Notes under the pieces: generated by a model
What the model saw: only the letters and a program-made list of their open reading frames with translations
What the model was told of the DNA's origin: nothing
Databases searched by the model: none
Source: Rhodocyclales bacterium
GTDB taxonomy: Bacteria > Pseudomonadota > Gammaproteobacteria > Burkholderiales > Rhodocyclaceae
Length of the DNA stretch: 64,000 nucleotides
NCBI GenBank assembly: GCA_016235025.1
Contig: JACRMV010000002.1
Span: 124,001 to 188,000 of the forward strand
Reading direction: 5' to 3'
Made by a program: the position numbers and the translations under genes
Shown here: one piece after another, positions 7,766-16,729 of the stretch
Position numbering within the stretch: position 1 is the first letter of the stretch
How the letters are laid out: the number at the start of each line of letters is the position of its first letter

Positions 7766-9498
7766 CGCGTCACTTCGGCGGGAAAGTAACGTAGCACCGA
7801 CAGCGCGGGATTCGGCGCCGCCTGGCCGAGACCGCAGATCGAGGTGTCCTGCATCAGTCGGGCGAGTTCTTCGAGGGTGGCCGCATCCCAGATTTCGGCG
7901 GCCATGAGCTCCGCCGCGCGCACCGTGCCGACGCGGCAGGGCGTGCACTGGCCGCAGGATTCGCGGGCGAAAAAGCGCATCGCATTGAGTGCCAGATCGC
8001 GCGCCCGGTCGGCCTGCGAAAAGACGACGATCGCCGCCGAGCCGATGAAGCAGCCATGCTCCTGCAGCGTGTCCCCCAAGGGGATTTCCTGCGGGGCATC
8101 AAAGTCGAGCGGCAGGTCGGCGAGGCTGGCAGGCAGGATGCCACCCGAGGCGCCGCCAGGAAAATAGCCGTAAAGCTGATGGCCGGGCGCCATGCCGCCG
8201 CAATATTCGGCGAGCAGTTCGTTGAGTGTGATGCCGGCCGGGGCGAGATGCACGCCGGGTTTGGCGACGCGGCCGCTGACCGAGAACGAGCGCAACCCGT
8301 GGCGCCCATGGCGGCCCTGCGCGGCGAATTCGTCGGCGCCGCGACGCAGGATTTCCGGTACCCAGTGCAGGGTTTCCAGGTTGTGCTCCAGCGTCGGCCG
8401 GCCGAATAGTCCGACTTCGGCGAGATAGGGCGGGCGCAAGCGCGGCATGCCGCGCTTGCCTTCGATCGATTCGATCATGGCTGACTCCTCGCCGCAGATG
8501 TAAGCGCCGGCTCCGCGCCGCAGTTCGATGGCTGGAGCTTCCGGAAAAGCCTCATGCAGCGCGGACAATTCTTCGCCCAGCAGCGTCCGGCAGTCGGCGT
8601 ACTCGTCACGCAGGTAAATCCATATTTTTTCGATACCGACCGCCCAGGCCGCAATCAGCGCGCCTTCGAGGAAGGCGTGGGGCTCGCGCTCCAGATAGAA
8701 GCGGTCCTTGAAGGTGCCGGGCTCGCCTTCGTCTATGTTGATCGCCAGATAACGCGGCGCCGGCTGTGCGGCGACCATCCGCCATTTGCGTCCGGCGGGA
8801 AAACCCGCGCCGCCGAGGCCGCGCAGGCCGGCATGCTCGAGCGTGGCGATGAGTTCTTCGCGTGACTTTTCTCCGCGCAGGCAGGCTTCATACAGCGCAT
8901 AACCGCCGCCGGCGCGATAGTCGGCCAGCCGGCGTGCCGGCACGGGGGCCGCCTTGCTTTGCCCTGCCAGCGGGGCGCTGCCAGCGCCAGCGCGGTGCTT
9001 GCTTTGCACTCCCTTCGGTTCGCCTCCAGGAACTTTTTGCGCGACGAGTTCGGGGGTGGCGTGACCCACCGGATTTTGCCCGACCACGGCCACCGGTGCG
9101 CATTCGCAGCGGCCAACGCAGGACACGCGCTGGACACGCACCGTCGGGCCAAGAATCCTGCCGAGTTTTTCCGCCAGCGCCTCGGCGCCGTGCATCGCGC
9201 AGGCGAGCGAGTCGCAGATGCGCACTGTGATTTGTGGCGGTTCTGCTGCGCCGGTTTTGACGACGTCGAAGTGATGATAGAAGCTCGCCACCTCGAACAC
9301 TTCGGCCAGCGATATTTTCAGTTCGGTGGCGAGCGCCGCGAGCAGGGTTTCCGGCAGGCCGCCCTGCGTGTCCTGAATGACATGAAGATATTCGATCAGG
9401 CGCTCGCGGAGCAGTGGTGCGCTTCCTGTCAGTGCCTGCACTGCGGCGCGGGCGGCCGGATCAATGCCGCTGCGATGGTGGCGACGAATTGCTTTCAT
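7762..9498 (-). CDS. fdsB: Formate dehydrogenase beta subunit, NuoE-NuoF fusion
   Basis: A 578-residue protein joining what are FdsG (NuoE-like) and FdsB (NuoF-like) in other species, as also seen in some methylotroph tungsten enzymes. Residues 1-150 hold the thioredoxin-like 2Fe-2S domain (CDSLACAMHGAE, CVGRCECAP). Residues about 190-578 hold the FMN/NADH domain (GLRGLGGAGFPAGRKW, NIDEGEPGTFKDR, GAGAYICGEESA) and the 4Fe-4S site (ESCGQCTPCRVGT..TSICG). It takes electrons from fdsA and reduces NAD+. The linker (about 153-182) is made of repeat DNA, and DAPQEIPLGD near residue 470 is a second repeat insert. First gene of the operon. Confidence 0.93.
   Translation of the reverse strand: MKAIRRHHRSGIDPAARAAVQALTGSAPLLRERLIEYLHVIQDTQGGLPETLLAALATELKISLAEVFEVASFYHHFDVVKTGAAEPPQITVRICDSLACAMHGAEALAEKLGRILGPTVRVQRVSCVGRCECAPVAVVGQNPVGHATPELVAQKVPGGEPKGVQSKHRAGAGSAPLAGQSKAAPVPARRLADYRAGGGYALYEACLRGEKSREELIATLEHAGLRGLGGAGFPAGRKWRMVAAQPAPRYLAINIDEGEPGTFKDRFYLEREPHAFLEGALIAAWAVGIEKIWIYLRDEYADCRTLLGEELSALHEAFPEAPAIELRRGAGAYICGEESAMIESIEGKRGMPRLRPPYLAEVGLFGRPTLEHNLETLHWVPEILRRGADEFAAQGRHGRHGLRSFSVSGRVAKPGVHLAPAGITLNELLAEYCGGMAPGHQLYGYFPGGASGGILPASLADLPLDFDAPQEIPLGDTLQEHGCFIGSAAIVVFSQADRARDLALNAMRFFARESCGQCTPCRVGTVRAAELMAAEIWDAATLEELARLMQDTSICGLGQAAPNPALSVLRYFPAEVTR
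8071..8098. repeat. Second repeat unit, in fdsB (partner in ogt)
   Basis: CCCCAAGGG, three variable bases, then TTCCTGCGGGGC. The same 24-nt unit, differing only in the three central bases, occurs in ogt near 18467. It can form a short hairpin. In fdsB it is read as APQEIPLG. Confidence 0.6.
8952..9037 (-). repeat. Extended repeat region in the fdsB domain linker
   Basis: On the minus strand AAAAAGTTCCTGGAGGCGAA leads into CCGAAGGGAGTGCAAAGCAAG, similar to the long repeat form in ileS and ispH. A second partial GGCAAAGCAAGG copy follows after a GCGCTGGCGCTGGC stretch. It encodes GEPKGVQSKH and AGQSKA in the linker between NuoE-like and NuoF-like domains. Confidence 0.5.
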
Positions 9499-9506
9499 CG
9501 GCAGCT

Positions 9507-9950
9507 TTATTTGAGGGTTTGCCCTCCGCCGTCAGTCACCCGAACGTGAATCGGGATGCCGTCGCGCACGCTCTGGGAGACCGTGCAGAAATCTTCAAAC
9601 TGGGCCAGCACGCGGTCGAGATGTTCGATCTCGTCGCCCGGGCGACCGAGGGACAGGGCGACATTGATCGCCGTCACCCGCAGCCGGTTGTTTTCGTTGC
9701 GGCCGGTGACGGCGGTGGCCGTGGCACTGATCCGGCCCGGATCCTGTTTGAATTTTTTCAGGGCGAACAGCAGGCTGGAAGCAAGGCAGTTGGCCGCTGC
9801 CGCCAGCAGGATGCGGGAAGGATCAGGCCCTTTGCCGTCACCCAGCGGCTCTGGCTCGTCGGCCAGCAACGGCGGCAGGTCATCACCGAAATCGACCAGA
9901 AATTTGTAATTTTCTTGTTGCGTGATGGTGATCGATACGGTGTCACTCAT
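9507..9950 (-). CDS. OsmC family protein
   Basis: A 147-residue OsmC/Ohr-like protein. The start MSDTVSITITQQENYKF is chosen because an AGGA site lies about 10 nt upstream; a longer frame to 10067 has no support. Family features: NCLASSLLFALKKF, with the conserved Cys of the OsmC fold, and a second half with the usual beta-strands. The second peroxidatic Cys may be FCTVSQ near the C-terminus. Members reduce organic peroxides or are of unknown role. It ends 8 bp before fdsB, so it may be the first gene of that operon. Confidence 0.85.
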   Translation of the reverse strand: MSDTVSITITQQENYKFLVDFGDDLPPLLADEPEPLGDGKGPDPSRILLAAAANCLASSLLFALKKFKQDPGRISATATAVTGRNENNRLRVTAINVALSLGRPGDEIEHLDRVLAQFEDFCTVSQSVRDGIPIHVRVTDGGGQTLK

Positions 9951-10069
9951 GGTCGCATATCCTGTGATCGGGCTGTCGATGGTAATGGGGCTGGCGCTGG
10001 ATGGCAAGGGCTGTGACAGGATCCGTCTGGCGCCGCCTGCCCGTGCGCTACGCAAAGCCAGCGTCACTC

Positions 10070-10111
10070 TCGCAAAGCAAAACGAGCTAGCCGGAACTGC
10101 GCTAACTCGTT
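10070..10111 (-). terminator. Terminator after tRNA-Ile
   Basis: Arms AACGAGCTAGC and GCTAACTCGTT (one mismatch) are followed on the minus strand by TTTTGCTTTG. Confidence 0.7.
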
Positions 10112-10121
10112 GCGTTGTTTA

Positions 10122-10198
10122 TGGTGGGCCCAACAGGACTTGAACCTGTGACCAATCGATTATGAGTCGACTGCTCTAACCAGCTGAGCTATGGGCCC
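10122..10198 (-). tRNA. tRNA with CAT anticodon, most likely tRNA-Ile2 (lysidine type)
   Basis: A 77-nt cloverleaf with encoded CCA and acceptor stem GGGCCCA/TGGGCCC. The anticodon stem-loop CGACTCATAATCG resembles E. coli ileX rather than elongator metT, so C34 is probably modified to lysidine by TilS to read AUA. Elongator tRNA-Met is the alternative. It lies just downstream of rpoD on the same strand. Confidence 0.9.
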
Positions 10199-10214
10199 GT
10201 GTGCGGGGCTGGGG

Positions 10215-12269
10215 TTAGGTCTCCGAGTCGAGGAAGCTGCGCAGTTTTTCCGAGCGGGTCGGGTGACGCAGTTTGCGCAGGGCCTTGGCTTCGATCTGGC
10301 GGATGCGCTCGCGGGTGACGTCGAACTGCTTGCCGACCTCTTCCAGCGTGTGGTCGGTATTCATCTCGATGCCGAAGCGCATGCGCAGCACCTTGGCCTC
10401 ACGCGGGGTGAGGCTGTCGAGGATTTCCTTGGTCACTTCGCGCAGGTTGGCGAACAGGGCGGCATCGTCCGGCAGCAGTGTGACCTGATCCTCGATGAAA
10501 TCGCCCAGATGCGAATCATCGTCGTCGCCGATCGGCGTTTCCATGGAGATCGGTTCTTTGGAAATCTTGAGGATCTTGCGAATCTTGTCCTCGGGCATTT
10601 CCATTTTTTCCGCCAGGGTCGCCGGGTCGGGCTCATGCCCGGTTTCCTGGAGAATCTGGCGGCTGATGCGGTTCATCTTGTTGATGGTTTCGATCATGTG
10701 CACCGGAATGCGGATGGTGCGCGCCTGGTCGGCAATCGAGCGGGTGATGGCCTGCCGGATCCACCAGGTGGCGTAGGTAGAGAACTTGTAGCCACGACGA
10801 TATTCGAATTTGTCCACCGCCTTCATCAGGCCGATATTGCCTTCCTGGATCAGGTCGAGAAATTGCAGGCCGCGGTTGGTGTATTTCTTGGCGATCGAAA
10901 TCACCAGGCGCAGGTTGGCCTCGGTCATTTCGCGCTTGGCGCGGCGCGCCTTGGCCTCGCCGGTGGACATCTGCTTGTTGATGTCTTTCAGTTCCTTGAG
11001 CGGTATGCCGATGCGGTTTTGCAGGTCGATCAGCTTCTGCTGTTCGTCGAGGATGTTGGGTGCGCTGCGCATCAATTGCGCGCAGTAGGGTTTGCCCGAC
11101 TGCACTTCCTGCTTGACCCACTCCATGTTGGTTTCATTGCCGGGAAAGACCTTGATGAAGTGGGCGCGGGGCATGTGCACTTTGTCAACGCAGACGTGCA
11201 GGATTTTCCGTTCGTGGCTGCGGACAGACTCCACCATGCCACGCACCGTGTTGCACAGGCGTTCGATGGTTTTGGCGGTGAAGCGGATGTTCAGCAGTTC
11301 GTCGGCGATTTGTTTCTTGAGGCGCAGATAGCCCTTGTCTTCGGAACCCTTTTTGGCCAATGTCGGTTGCAGCTTGGCATACAGCGCATGAATCAGCGAA
11401 AAGCGCTCCAGCGCATCCTGCTTGAGTTTCAGCAGCGATGCGGAAATCCGTGCGCCACCATCATCGTCCTCGGCGTCCTCGTCTTCTATCTCTTCTTCGA
11501 CCGCCTCGACTTCCAGGCCTTCATCCGACGCATTCGGATCGATCAGGCCGTCGATCAATTCGTCGATGCGCATTTCATCGCGCGCGACTTTGCCAGCCAT
11601 TTCGAGCATTTCGGCAATGGTGGTGGGGCAGGCCGAAATGGCCATGATCATGTGCTTCAGGCCATCTTCGATACGTTTGGCAATCTCGATTTCGCTTTCG
11701 CGGGTCAGCAGGCCGACAGAGCCCATTTCGCGCATGTACATGCGTACCGGGTCAGTGGTGCGGCCGAATTCGGAGTCGACGGTGGATAGCGCCTGTTCCG
11801 CCTGCTCTTCAACTTCCTCGGCATCCACGGGGGCCGGGGAAGTTTCGTTGAGCAGCATGTCTTCGGCAGCGGGCGCCTCATCAAACACCTGGATGCTCAT
11901 GTCATTGAAGGTGGAGATGATCGATTCGATCTGTTCGGCATCGACCAGATCGTCAGGCAGGTGGTCGTTGATTTCGGCGTAAGTCAGGTAGCCGCGCTCT
12001 TTGCCGAGGGCGATCAGGTTCTTGAGGCGTGCGCGCTTGGCGTCAATGTCGAGCGGCGCCGCTTCGGGGGCGATGATCAGTTTTTCCTTGCTGCCTTTGC
12101 GCTTGCGAACCCCGGTGATCGGCGGGGTGGCGGGCGCCGCCTCAGCGGGCAATCCCGCAGCGACGGTCGCCTTCAAAGCGGCTGTTTTTTTATTTGCCGG
12201 TTCCGGTTTGGTTGCGGCCGATACGGTGGCAGCTTTCGGTGCGCTGGATTTTGTTTTGGGGTTCGACAT
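10215..12269 (-). CDS. rpoD: RNA polymerase primary sigma factor RpoD
   Basis: A 684-residue housekeeping sigma-70. It has a long low-complexity Ala/Lys/Pro N-terminus (1-75), region 1.1 (about 85-130), region 1.2-2.1 with [15 protein letters not shown], an acidic non-conserved insert ([18 protein letters not shown]), region 2.4 ([16 protein letters not shown]) for the -10 box and region 4.2 ([20 protein letters not shown]) for the -35 box. The start is preceded by GAGGA. It follows dnaG as in the classical macromolecular synthesis operon. Confidence 0.98.
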   Translation of the reverse strand: MSNPKTKSSAPKAATVSAATKPEPANKKTAALKATVAAGLPAEAAPATPPITGVRKRKGSKEKLIIAPEAAPLDIDAKRARLKNLIALGKERGYLTYAEINDHLPDDLVDAEQIESIISTFNDMSIQVFDEAPAAEDMLLNETSPAPVDAEEVEEQAEQALSTVDSEFGRTTDPVRMYMREMGSVGLLTRESEIEIAKRIEDGLKHMIMAISACPTTIAEMLEMAGKVARDEMRIDELIDGLIDPNASDEGLEVEAVEEEIEDEDAEDDDGGARISASLLKLKQDALERFSLIHALYAKLQPTLAKKGSEDKGYLRLKKQIADELLNIRFTAKTIERLCNTVRGMVESVRSHERKILHVCVDKVHMPRAHFIKVFPGNETNMEWVKQEVQSGKPYCAQLMRSAPNILDEQQKLIDLQNRIGIPLKELKDINKQMSTGEAKARRAKREMTEANLRLVISIAKKYTNRGLQFLDLIQEGNIGLMKAVDKFEYRRGYKFSTYATWWIRQAITRSIADQARTIRIPVHMIETINKMNRISRQILQETGHEPDPATLAEKMEMPEDKIRKILKISKEPISMETPIGDDDDSHLGDFIEDQVTLLPDDAALFANLREVTKEILDSLTPREAKVLRMRFGIEMNTDHTLEEVGKQFDVTRERIRQIEAKALRKLRHPTRSEKLRSFLDSET

Positions 12270-12364
12270 GGTAATCCTCGGTTAAAGCGCAATGACGACA
12301 CGGTTTATAAACTGCTCCGGCTAGTGCACTCACCATAAAAGATAAAAGCGCTGCATAACCTGCA

Positions 12365-12370
12365 ATTATA
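12365..12370 (-). promoter_or_regulatory. Possible internal rpoD promoter, -10 overlapping the dnaG stop
   Basis: The minus strand reads TATAAT across the dnaG TAA stop, about 95 nt before rpoD. The -35 region is weak. Internal promoters before rpoD are known in this operon in other bacteria. Confidence 0.4.
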
Positions 12371-14126
12371 TCAGAGGGTTGTTGCCTTGCGTTGCGCGAT
12401 CAGCGGCCTGCTTCTGCGCCAGCAGCGCCGCCAGCCGCTGGCGCTGCTGCGGGTTCAGGCCATGCCGCGCCTGGGCAGTGAGTTCATCGATCGAGGCCTT
12501 GAGCGCGGCCTGGCGAAGGCGAAGAATGGCATCAGTGAAGACGGTTTCCAGCGCCGGGGAATCGGCTTCATCGCCGAGAGCCTTGGCGATTGTTGCAACC
12601 AGTGGCTCATGTGGCGTGCCGCGGAAAAACTCCAGCAGCATCCCGAGGCCGCCTGCCGGCAGTTCCCCATGTTCGATGGCGTCGGCAATCACAATCAGCG
12701 TTGCACCCTCTGGCAACTCGCGATTGATCAGTTCGAGCGGCAGTCGCGCTGACCATTCGGCTTTTTGCAGAACGATTTCAAGCAGTTTGTATTCGATGGA
12801 GGAAGGCGCCGGCCGTTGCTTCATTTGCGCCGGGGCATAGCGGGTCCGCGCCAGCGGCTGGAGCCCGCATTGTGTCTCGACTTCAGCCTGGGAAACCTGG
12901 GCCCGGGCGGCGATTTCCTTGACAATCTGAACCCGCAGGATAGGTGCGGCAATTTTTTGCAACAAGGGTTTGGCCAGATGTACCAGCTTGGCGCGGCCTT
13001 CAGCCGTAACTGGCGCACTTTGCTTCACGAGTTCACGAATCAAAAATTCCGAGAGCCGCGTTGCGTTTCTGGTGTGGTGAACGAAAGCCTCCTTGCCATG
13101 CTCGCGGATGAATTCGTCGGGATCCTGGGCGCCCGGCATCTGGAGAATTTCAACGGTCTTGTTGTCGGCCAGGTGGCTGAGGCTGACTTCCATGGCGCGC
13201 CAGGCGGCGCGGTCGCCCGCACTGTCGCGATCGAAGCAGAAGACGACGCGGCTCGCCAGCTTCAGCAGCTTTTGCACGTTGGCATCGGTTGCCGCCGTAC
13301 CCAAGGTGGCAACCGCGTTTTCGACGCCGCATTGCGCCAGTCCGACCACGTCCATATAGCCTTCGACCACCAGGACCGTATCCTCTTCCTGGATGGCTTT
13401 GCGTGCTTGCGGCAGGCCGTAGAGTTCCCGTCCTTTCTCGAACAGCGGGGTTTCGGGCGAGTTGAGATACTTGGGCTCGCCGGCGCCCAGTACGCGGCCG
13501 CCAAAGCCGATCACATTGCCGCGCTGATCGAGAATGGGGAACATGATCCGGTCGCGGAACCGGTCATAGCGGCGGCCCTGTTCGTTGCTGATGACGAGCC
13601 CGCACTCGATCAGGGCAGCGTCGCGGTAGTCAGGAAAAACCGGCTGCAATCCCTGCCAGTCATCGGGCGCGTAGCCGAGGCCGAAGCGGGCGGCGATTTC
13701 ACCGGTCAGGCCGCGCGCCTTGAGGTAGTCCACGGCTTTGGGCGTGGCCTTGAGTTGCTCGCGGTAAAATCGCATGGCCTGCGCCATGATTTCGGTCAGC
13801 GGCGCCTGTTTTACGCGTTCGGTGCGCTGGCGCTCTTCCTGCGGCACGGGCAGGCCGATAGCGGAGGCGAGTTCTTCGACCGCCTCGATGAAGCCGACCC
13901 CCGAATACTGCATGACGAAGCCAATTGCGCTGCCATGTGCGCCGCAGCCGAAGCAGTGATAGAACTGCTTGGCCGGGCTGACGGTAAACGATGGCGTCTT
14001 CTCGGAATGAAACGGACAACAGGCGCTGAAGTTGGCGCCGGCCTTGCGTAGCGGGACGTAGCGTTCGACAACATCGACGATGTCGACGCGGGCAAGCAGT
14101 TCCTGGATAAAGCTTTCTGGAATCAC
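12366..14126 (-). CDS. dnaG: DNA primase
   Basis: A 586-residue primase that makes RNA primers at the replication fork. The N-terminal CHC2 zinc finger is seen as CPFHSEKTPSFTVS..FYHCFGCG (about residues 37-63). The TOPRIM core follows, with VVEGYMDVVGLAQ (about 260) and CFDRDSAGDRAA (about 305). The C-terminal helical DnaB-binding domain ends in QQRQRLAALLAQK. Length is normal. It lies between yqeY and rpoD. Confidence 0.98.
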   Translation of the reverse strand: MIPESFIQELLARVDIVDVVERYVPLRKAGANFSACCPFHSEKTPSFTVSPAKQFYHCFGCGAHGSAIGFVMQYSGVGFIEAVEELASAIGLPVPQEERQRTERVKQAPLTEIMAQAMRFYREQLKATPKAVDYLKARGLTGEIAARFGLGYAPDDWQGLQPVFPDYRDAALIECGLVISNEQGRRYDRFRDRIMFPILDQRGNVIGFGGRVLGAGEPKYLNSPETPLFEKGRELYGLPQARKAIQEEDTVLVVEGYMDVVGLAQCGVENAVATLGTAATDANVQKLLKLASRVVFCFDRDSAGDRAAWRAMEVSLSHLADNKTVEILQMPGAQDPDEFIREHGKEAFVHHTRNATRLSEFLIRELVKQSAPVTAEGRAKLVHLAKPLLQKIAAPILRVQIVKEIAARAQVSQAEVETQCGLQPLARTRYAPAQMKQRPAPSSIEYKLLEIVLQKAEWSARLPLELINRELPEGATLIVIADAIEHGELPAGGLGMLLEFFRGTPHEPLVATIAKALGDEADSPALETVFTDAILRLRQAALKASIDELTAQARHGLNPQQRQRLAALLAQKQAADRATQGNNPLI

Positions 14127-14150
14127 GTGAACATTATCCTGAAGCCCTTA

Positions 14151-14219
14151 CTGGCGGGCGGTATTTCGTGCCGGATGGATTTCGCCCGGCACGCGCTTGC
14201 CGGATTATGCGCCCGCCAG
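14151..14219 (-). other. Nested inverted repeats between yqeY and dnaG
   Basis: Outer arms CTGGCGGGCG and CGCCCGCCAG (10 bp, perfect) enclose inner arms CGTGCCGG and CCGGCACG (8 bp). The structure begins in the last codons of yqeY and ends just before dnaG. Without a T-run it is more likely an RNA processing or stability element than a simple terminator. Confidence 0.5.
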
Positions 14220-14654
14220 TTTGACCTTGACCAGACGCGAGACTTCGCCCATGTCGGCGCGGCCTGCCACCTGCGGTTTGACGCGCGCGATCACCTTGCC
14301 CATGTCGGCCGGGGCCGATGCGCCGGATTCGCTGATGGCGGCGGCAACGATGGCTTCGATCTCGGCCGCGCTCATGGCCTGGGGCATGTAGGCGGCCAGC
14401 ACGGCAGCCTCGAATTTTTCGGTATCGGCCAGATCCTGCCGCTGCGCGGCTTCGTACTGGGCGATCGAGTCCTTGCGCTGCTTGAGCATTTTTTCGATGA
14501 CGGCGATCACGCCGGCATCGTCCAGCTCGATGCGCTCATCAACCTGTTTCTGTTTGATGGCGGCCAGAAGCAGTGACAGCGCATCCTTGCGGGCGCGCTC
14601 CCCGGCCTTCATGGCAGCCTTCCAGTCGTCGCTGATGCGTGTTTTGAGAGTCAT
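14205..14654 (-). CDS. GatB/YqeY domain protein
   Basis: A 149-residue helical protein of the GatB/YqeY family (MTLKTRISDDWKAAMKAGE...MPQAMSAAEIEAIVAAAI). It resembles the tail domain of the amidotransferase subunit GatB, which binds tRNA, but lacks the catalytic part; its role is not settled. It lies between rpsU and dnaG, a common arrangement in proteobacteria, and is preceded by GGATGATT. Confidence 0.93.
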   Translation of the reverse strand: MTLKTRISDDWKAAMKAGERARKDALSLLLAAIKQKQVDERIELDDAGVIAVIEKMLKQRKDSIAQYEAAQRQDLADTEKFEAAVLAAYMPQAMSAAEIEAIVAAAISESGASAPADMGKVIARVKPQVAGRADMGEVSRLVKVKLAGA

Positions 14655-14676
14655 TAATCATCCTTTCCGGAAACAC

Positions 14677-14700
14677 AAAAACCGCCCTGCGGCGGTTTTT
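14677..14700. terminator. Terminator/attenuator between rpsU and yqeY
   Basis: A perfect 10-bp stem, AAAAACCGCC and GGCGGTTTTT, with loop CTGC. It has T-runs on both sides, so it can act in either direction. A similar terminator after rpsU limits dnaG expression in E. coli. Confidence 0.85.
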
Positions 14701-14762
14701 AAAACGGGGGCCTTGCTGCGCTTCTGTGTGGCTCGCCAAAGCGCCGAGCCAGGGTGCAGAGA

Positions 14763-14975
14763 TCAGTACAGTTTCGGCGGCAGCAACTGGCTGCTGATGC
14801 GCTTTTGATGGCGCTTGACGGCAGCGGCTGCCTTGCGCTTGCGCTCGGAGGTGGGCTTTTCGTAGAACGTGCGCGCACGCAGTTCGGTAAGCAGACCTAC
14901 TTTTTCAATGGCGCGTTTGAAGCGGCGAATGGCGACTTCGAACGGCTCGTTTTCCTTGACGCGAATACCCGGCAT
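14763..14975 (-). CDS. rpsU: 30S ribosomal protein S21
   Basis: A 70-residue small-subunit protein ([20 protein letters not shown]...[14 protein letters not shown]). The start at 14975 is fixed by the family N-terminus; the upstream extension is not real. S21 helps mRNA docking at initiation. First gene of the macromolecular synthesis operon, with a good sigma-70 promoter upstream. Confidence 0.98.
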   Translation of the reverse strand: MPGIRVKENEPFEVAIRRFKRAIEKVGLLTELRARTFYEKPTSERKRKAAAAVKRHQKRISSQLLPPKLY

Positions 14976-15007
14976 TGCAATGACCCTGATTAGGCGGAAA
15001 GGCGCGC

Positions 15008-15035
15008 ATTTTAGAGATTTTTGCCGTGATGTCAA
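15008..15035 (-). promoter_or_regulatory. Sigma-70 promoter of the rpsU operon
   Basis: On the minus strand TTGACA and TAAAAT are separated by 16 bp, about 33 nt before rpsU. It overlaps the divergent tsaD leader. Confidence 0.75.
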
Positions 15036-15052
15036 AGGGTAGAATTCTGCCC

Positions 15053-16069
15053 ATGCGAGTTGTTGGCATCGAATCCTCCTGCGACGAAACCGGCATTGCC
15101 CTCTATGACAGCGAAAAGGGCTTGCTGGCGCACGCCGTGCACACCCAGGTGGCGATGCACGAGGCCTATGGCGGCGTGGTGCCGGAGTTGGCCTCGCGCG
15201 ATCATGTGCGGCGCCTGATTCCGCTTCTGGAGCAGGTGCTCACTGCGGCTGCCTGCCAGCGCAGCGAGATAGATGCCATCGCCTATACTGCCGGGCCGGG
15301 GCTGGCTGGCGCGCTGCTGGCCGGCGCCAGCTTTGCCGAGGCGCTGGGCCAGGCGCTGGGCGTGCCGGCGCTGCCGGTGCATCATCTCGAAGGCCATCTG
15401 CTCTCGCCCCTGCTGGCGGCGGATGCGCCGGAGTTTCCCTTTATCGCCTTGCTGGTCTCGGGTGGACACACGCAACTGATGTGTGTGTCCGGGGTGGGCA
15501 AATACGAACTGCTCGGCGACTCGCTCGATGATGCGGCGGGCGAGGCTTTCGACAAGACGGCCAAGTTGCTCGGTCTTGGCTATCCCGGCGGGCCGGCGCT
15601 GGCGCAACTGGCGGCAACGGGACGCCCTGGCCGCTGCAAGCTGCCGCGGCCGATGCTGCATAGCGGGGATTTTTCCTTCAGCTTCTCCGGCTTGAAGACC
15701 GCGGTGCTGACGCTGGTGCGCAACAGCGATCCGACGCCGGCAGAAAAAGCCGATATTGCTGCCGAATTCCAGGAAGCCGTGACCGAAGTGCTTGCCGCCA
15801 AGGCGGTTGCAGCGTGTCGCCAGCGCCGACTTTTGCGGCTGGTGGTGGCCGGCGGCGTCGGTGCCAATCGGCGCCTGCGGGAACGGCTGGATGCGGCGCT
15901 GGCGGGGATTGGCGGGCGCGTGTTTTATCCCGAGATCGAGCTATGCACCGATAACGGCGCAATGATCGCTTTTTGTGGCGCACAGCGTCTTTTACGCGGC
16001 GAGACTCCGGCCGTCAGTCATGGCGCCTTCGCCATCCGGCCGCGCTGGCCGCTGGATCAACTGTCCTGA
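15053..16069 (+). CDS. tsaD: tRNA N6-adenosine threonylcarbamoyltransferase
   Basis: A 338-residue enzyme of t6A synthesis on tRNAs decoding ANN codons. Start [14 protein letters not shown] is set by the family N-terminus. Metal ligands are in HHLEGH (about residues 111-116), with GGHTQL, the ASKHA-fold motif [10 protein letters not shown], and [10 protein letters not shown] near the C-terminus. It works with TsaE, encoded at 38.3 kb. A reverse dispersed-repeat copy is read as CRQRRLLR just before the conserved [14 protein letters not shown]. Confidence 0.97.
   Translation: MRVVGIESSCDETGIALYDSEKGLLAHAVHTQVAMHEAYGGVVPELASRDHVRRLIPLLEQVLTAAACQRSEIDAIAYTAGPGLAGALLAGASFAEALGQALGVPALPVHHLEGHLLSPLLAADAPEFPFIALLVSGGHTQLMCVSGVGKYELLGDSLDDAAGEAFDKTAKLLGLGYPGGPALAQLAATGRPGRCKLPRPMLHSGDFSFSFSGLKTAVLTLVRNSDPTPAEKADIAAEFQEAVTEVLAAKAVAACRQRRLLRLVVAGGVGANRRLRERLDAALAGIGGRVFYPEIELCTDNGAMIAFCGAQRLLRGETPAVSHGAFAIRPRWPLDQLS
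15813..15834 (-). repeat. Dispersed repeat copy in tsaD
   Basis: CGTGTCGCCAGCGCCGACTT followed by TT, reverse orientation. Read in tsaD in a third frame, CRQRRLL. Confidence 0.65.
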
Positions 16070-16677
16070 GCCGGGTTTTCCCTGCCCGATTTCTTCCCGC
16101 CGATGCGCCCTTCGGTGCCGGCCAGCAACTTCTGGATATTGGGCCGATGGCGCTGGATCAGCAGCAATGACATCGCGGCGATGATCAGCACGGTGTCGAT
16201 CCGTTCATTCAAGCCCATGGCGATGAACGGTGCGCTGGCGGCCGCGACCAGCGCCGCCAGCGACGAGTAGCGGGTGATGGCGGCGACGGCCAGCCAGATC
16301 ACCGCCACGGCGGCGCCCAGCACGCCTGAAAATCCCAGCAGCACCCCGAAGGCGGTGGCTACGCCCTTGCCGCCCTTGAAGCGCAGCGTGAAGGGAAAGA
16401 TATGGCCGAGGAAGGCCGCCAGTCCTGCCATGTTCATCGCCGCATCGCCAGCACCGAGTTTTGCGGCGATGAACATGGCCAGCAGTCCCTTGCTGGCATC
16501 GCCGAGCAGGGTCAGCAGGGCGGCGAGCTTGTTGCCGCTGCGCAGCACGTTGGTGGCTCCGGGGTTGCCCGAGCCAAAACTGCGCGGATCGGCGAGGCCG
16601 AAGGCGCGCGAGACAATCACCGCAAACGGCACGGAGCCCAGCAGATAACCGAGAACAGCAGCAGCGCCCAAGTTCAT
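16057..16677 (-). CDS. plsY: Glycerol-3-phosphate acyltransferase PlsY
   Basis: A 206-residue inner-membrane enzyme that transfers the acyl group of acyl-phosphate to glycerol-3-phosphate, the first step of phospholipid synthesis. Seen: five or so membrane segments, the acyl-phosphate motif [12 protein letters not shown] (about residues 37-48) and the loop [12 protein letters not shown] (about 101-112). The 3' ends of plsY and tsaD overlap by 13 bp. A reverse repeat copy is read as [10 protein letters not shown] in the loop before the second conserved segment. The basic tail is variable. Confidence 0.96.
   Translation of the reverse strand: MNLGAAAVLGYLLGSVPFAVIVSRAFGLADPRSFGSGNPGATNVLRSGNKLAALLTLLGDASKGLLAMFIAAKLGAGDAAMNMAGLAAFLGHIFPFTLRFKGGKGVATAFGVLLGFSGVLGAAVAVIWLAVAAITRYSSLAALVAAASAPFIAMGLNERIDTVLIIAAMSLLLIQRHRPNIQKLLAGTEGRIGGKKSGRENPAQDS
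16441..16462 (-). repeat. Dispersed repeat copy in plsY
   Basis: CGCATCGCCAGCACCGAGTT followed by TT, reverse. Read in plsY as KLGAGDA. Confidence 0.65.
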
Positions 16678-16729
16678 GATGAATTCCCTAGAATGGCGGG
16701 GATTTTAACCGGGGCGGGGACGGCACGAC

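Noticed and set aside
10191..11789. 532-residue plus-strand frame opposite rpoD
   Set aside because: It mirrors rpoD codons; rpoD has every conserved sigma region.
14030..14060. GCGCCGGCCTTGCGTAGC in dnaG
   Set aside because: It resembles the repeat slightly, but it encodes the native GANFSACCPFHSEKTPSF zinc-finger lead.
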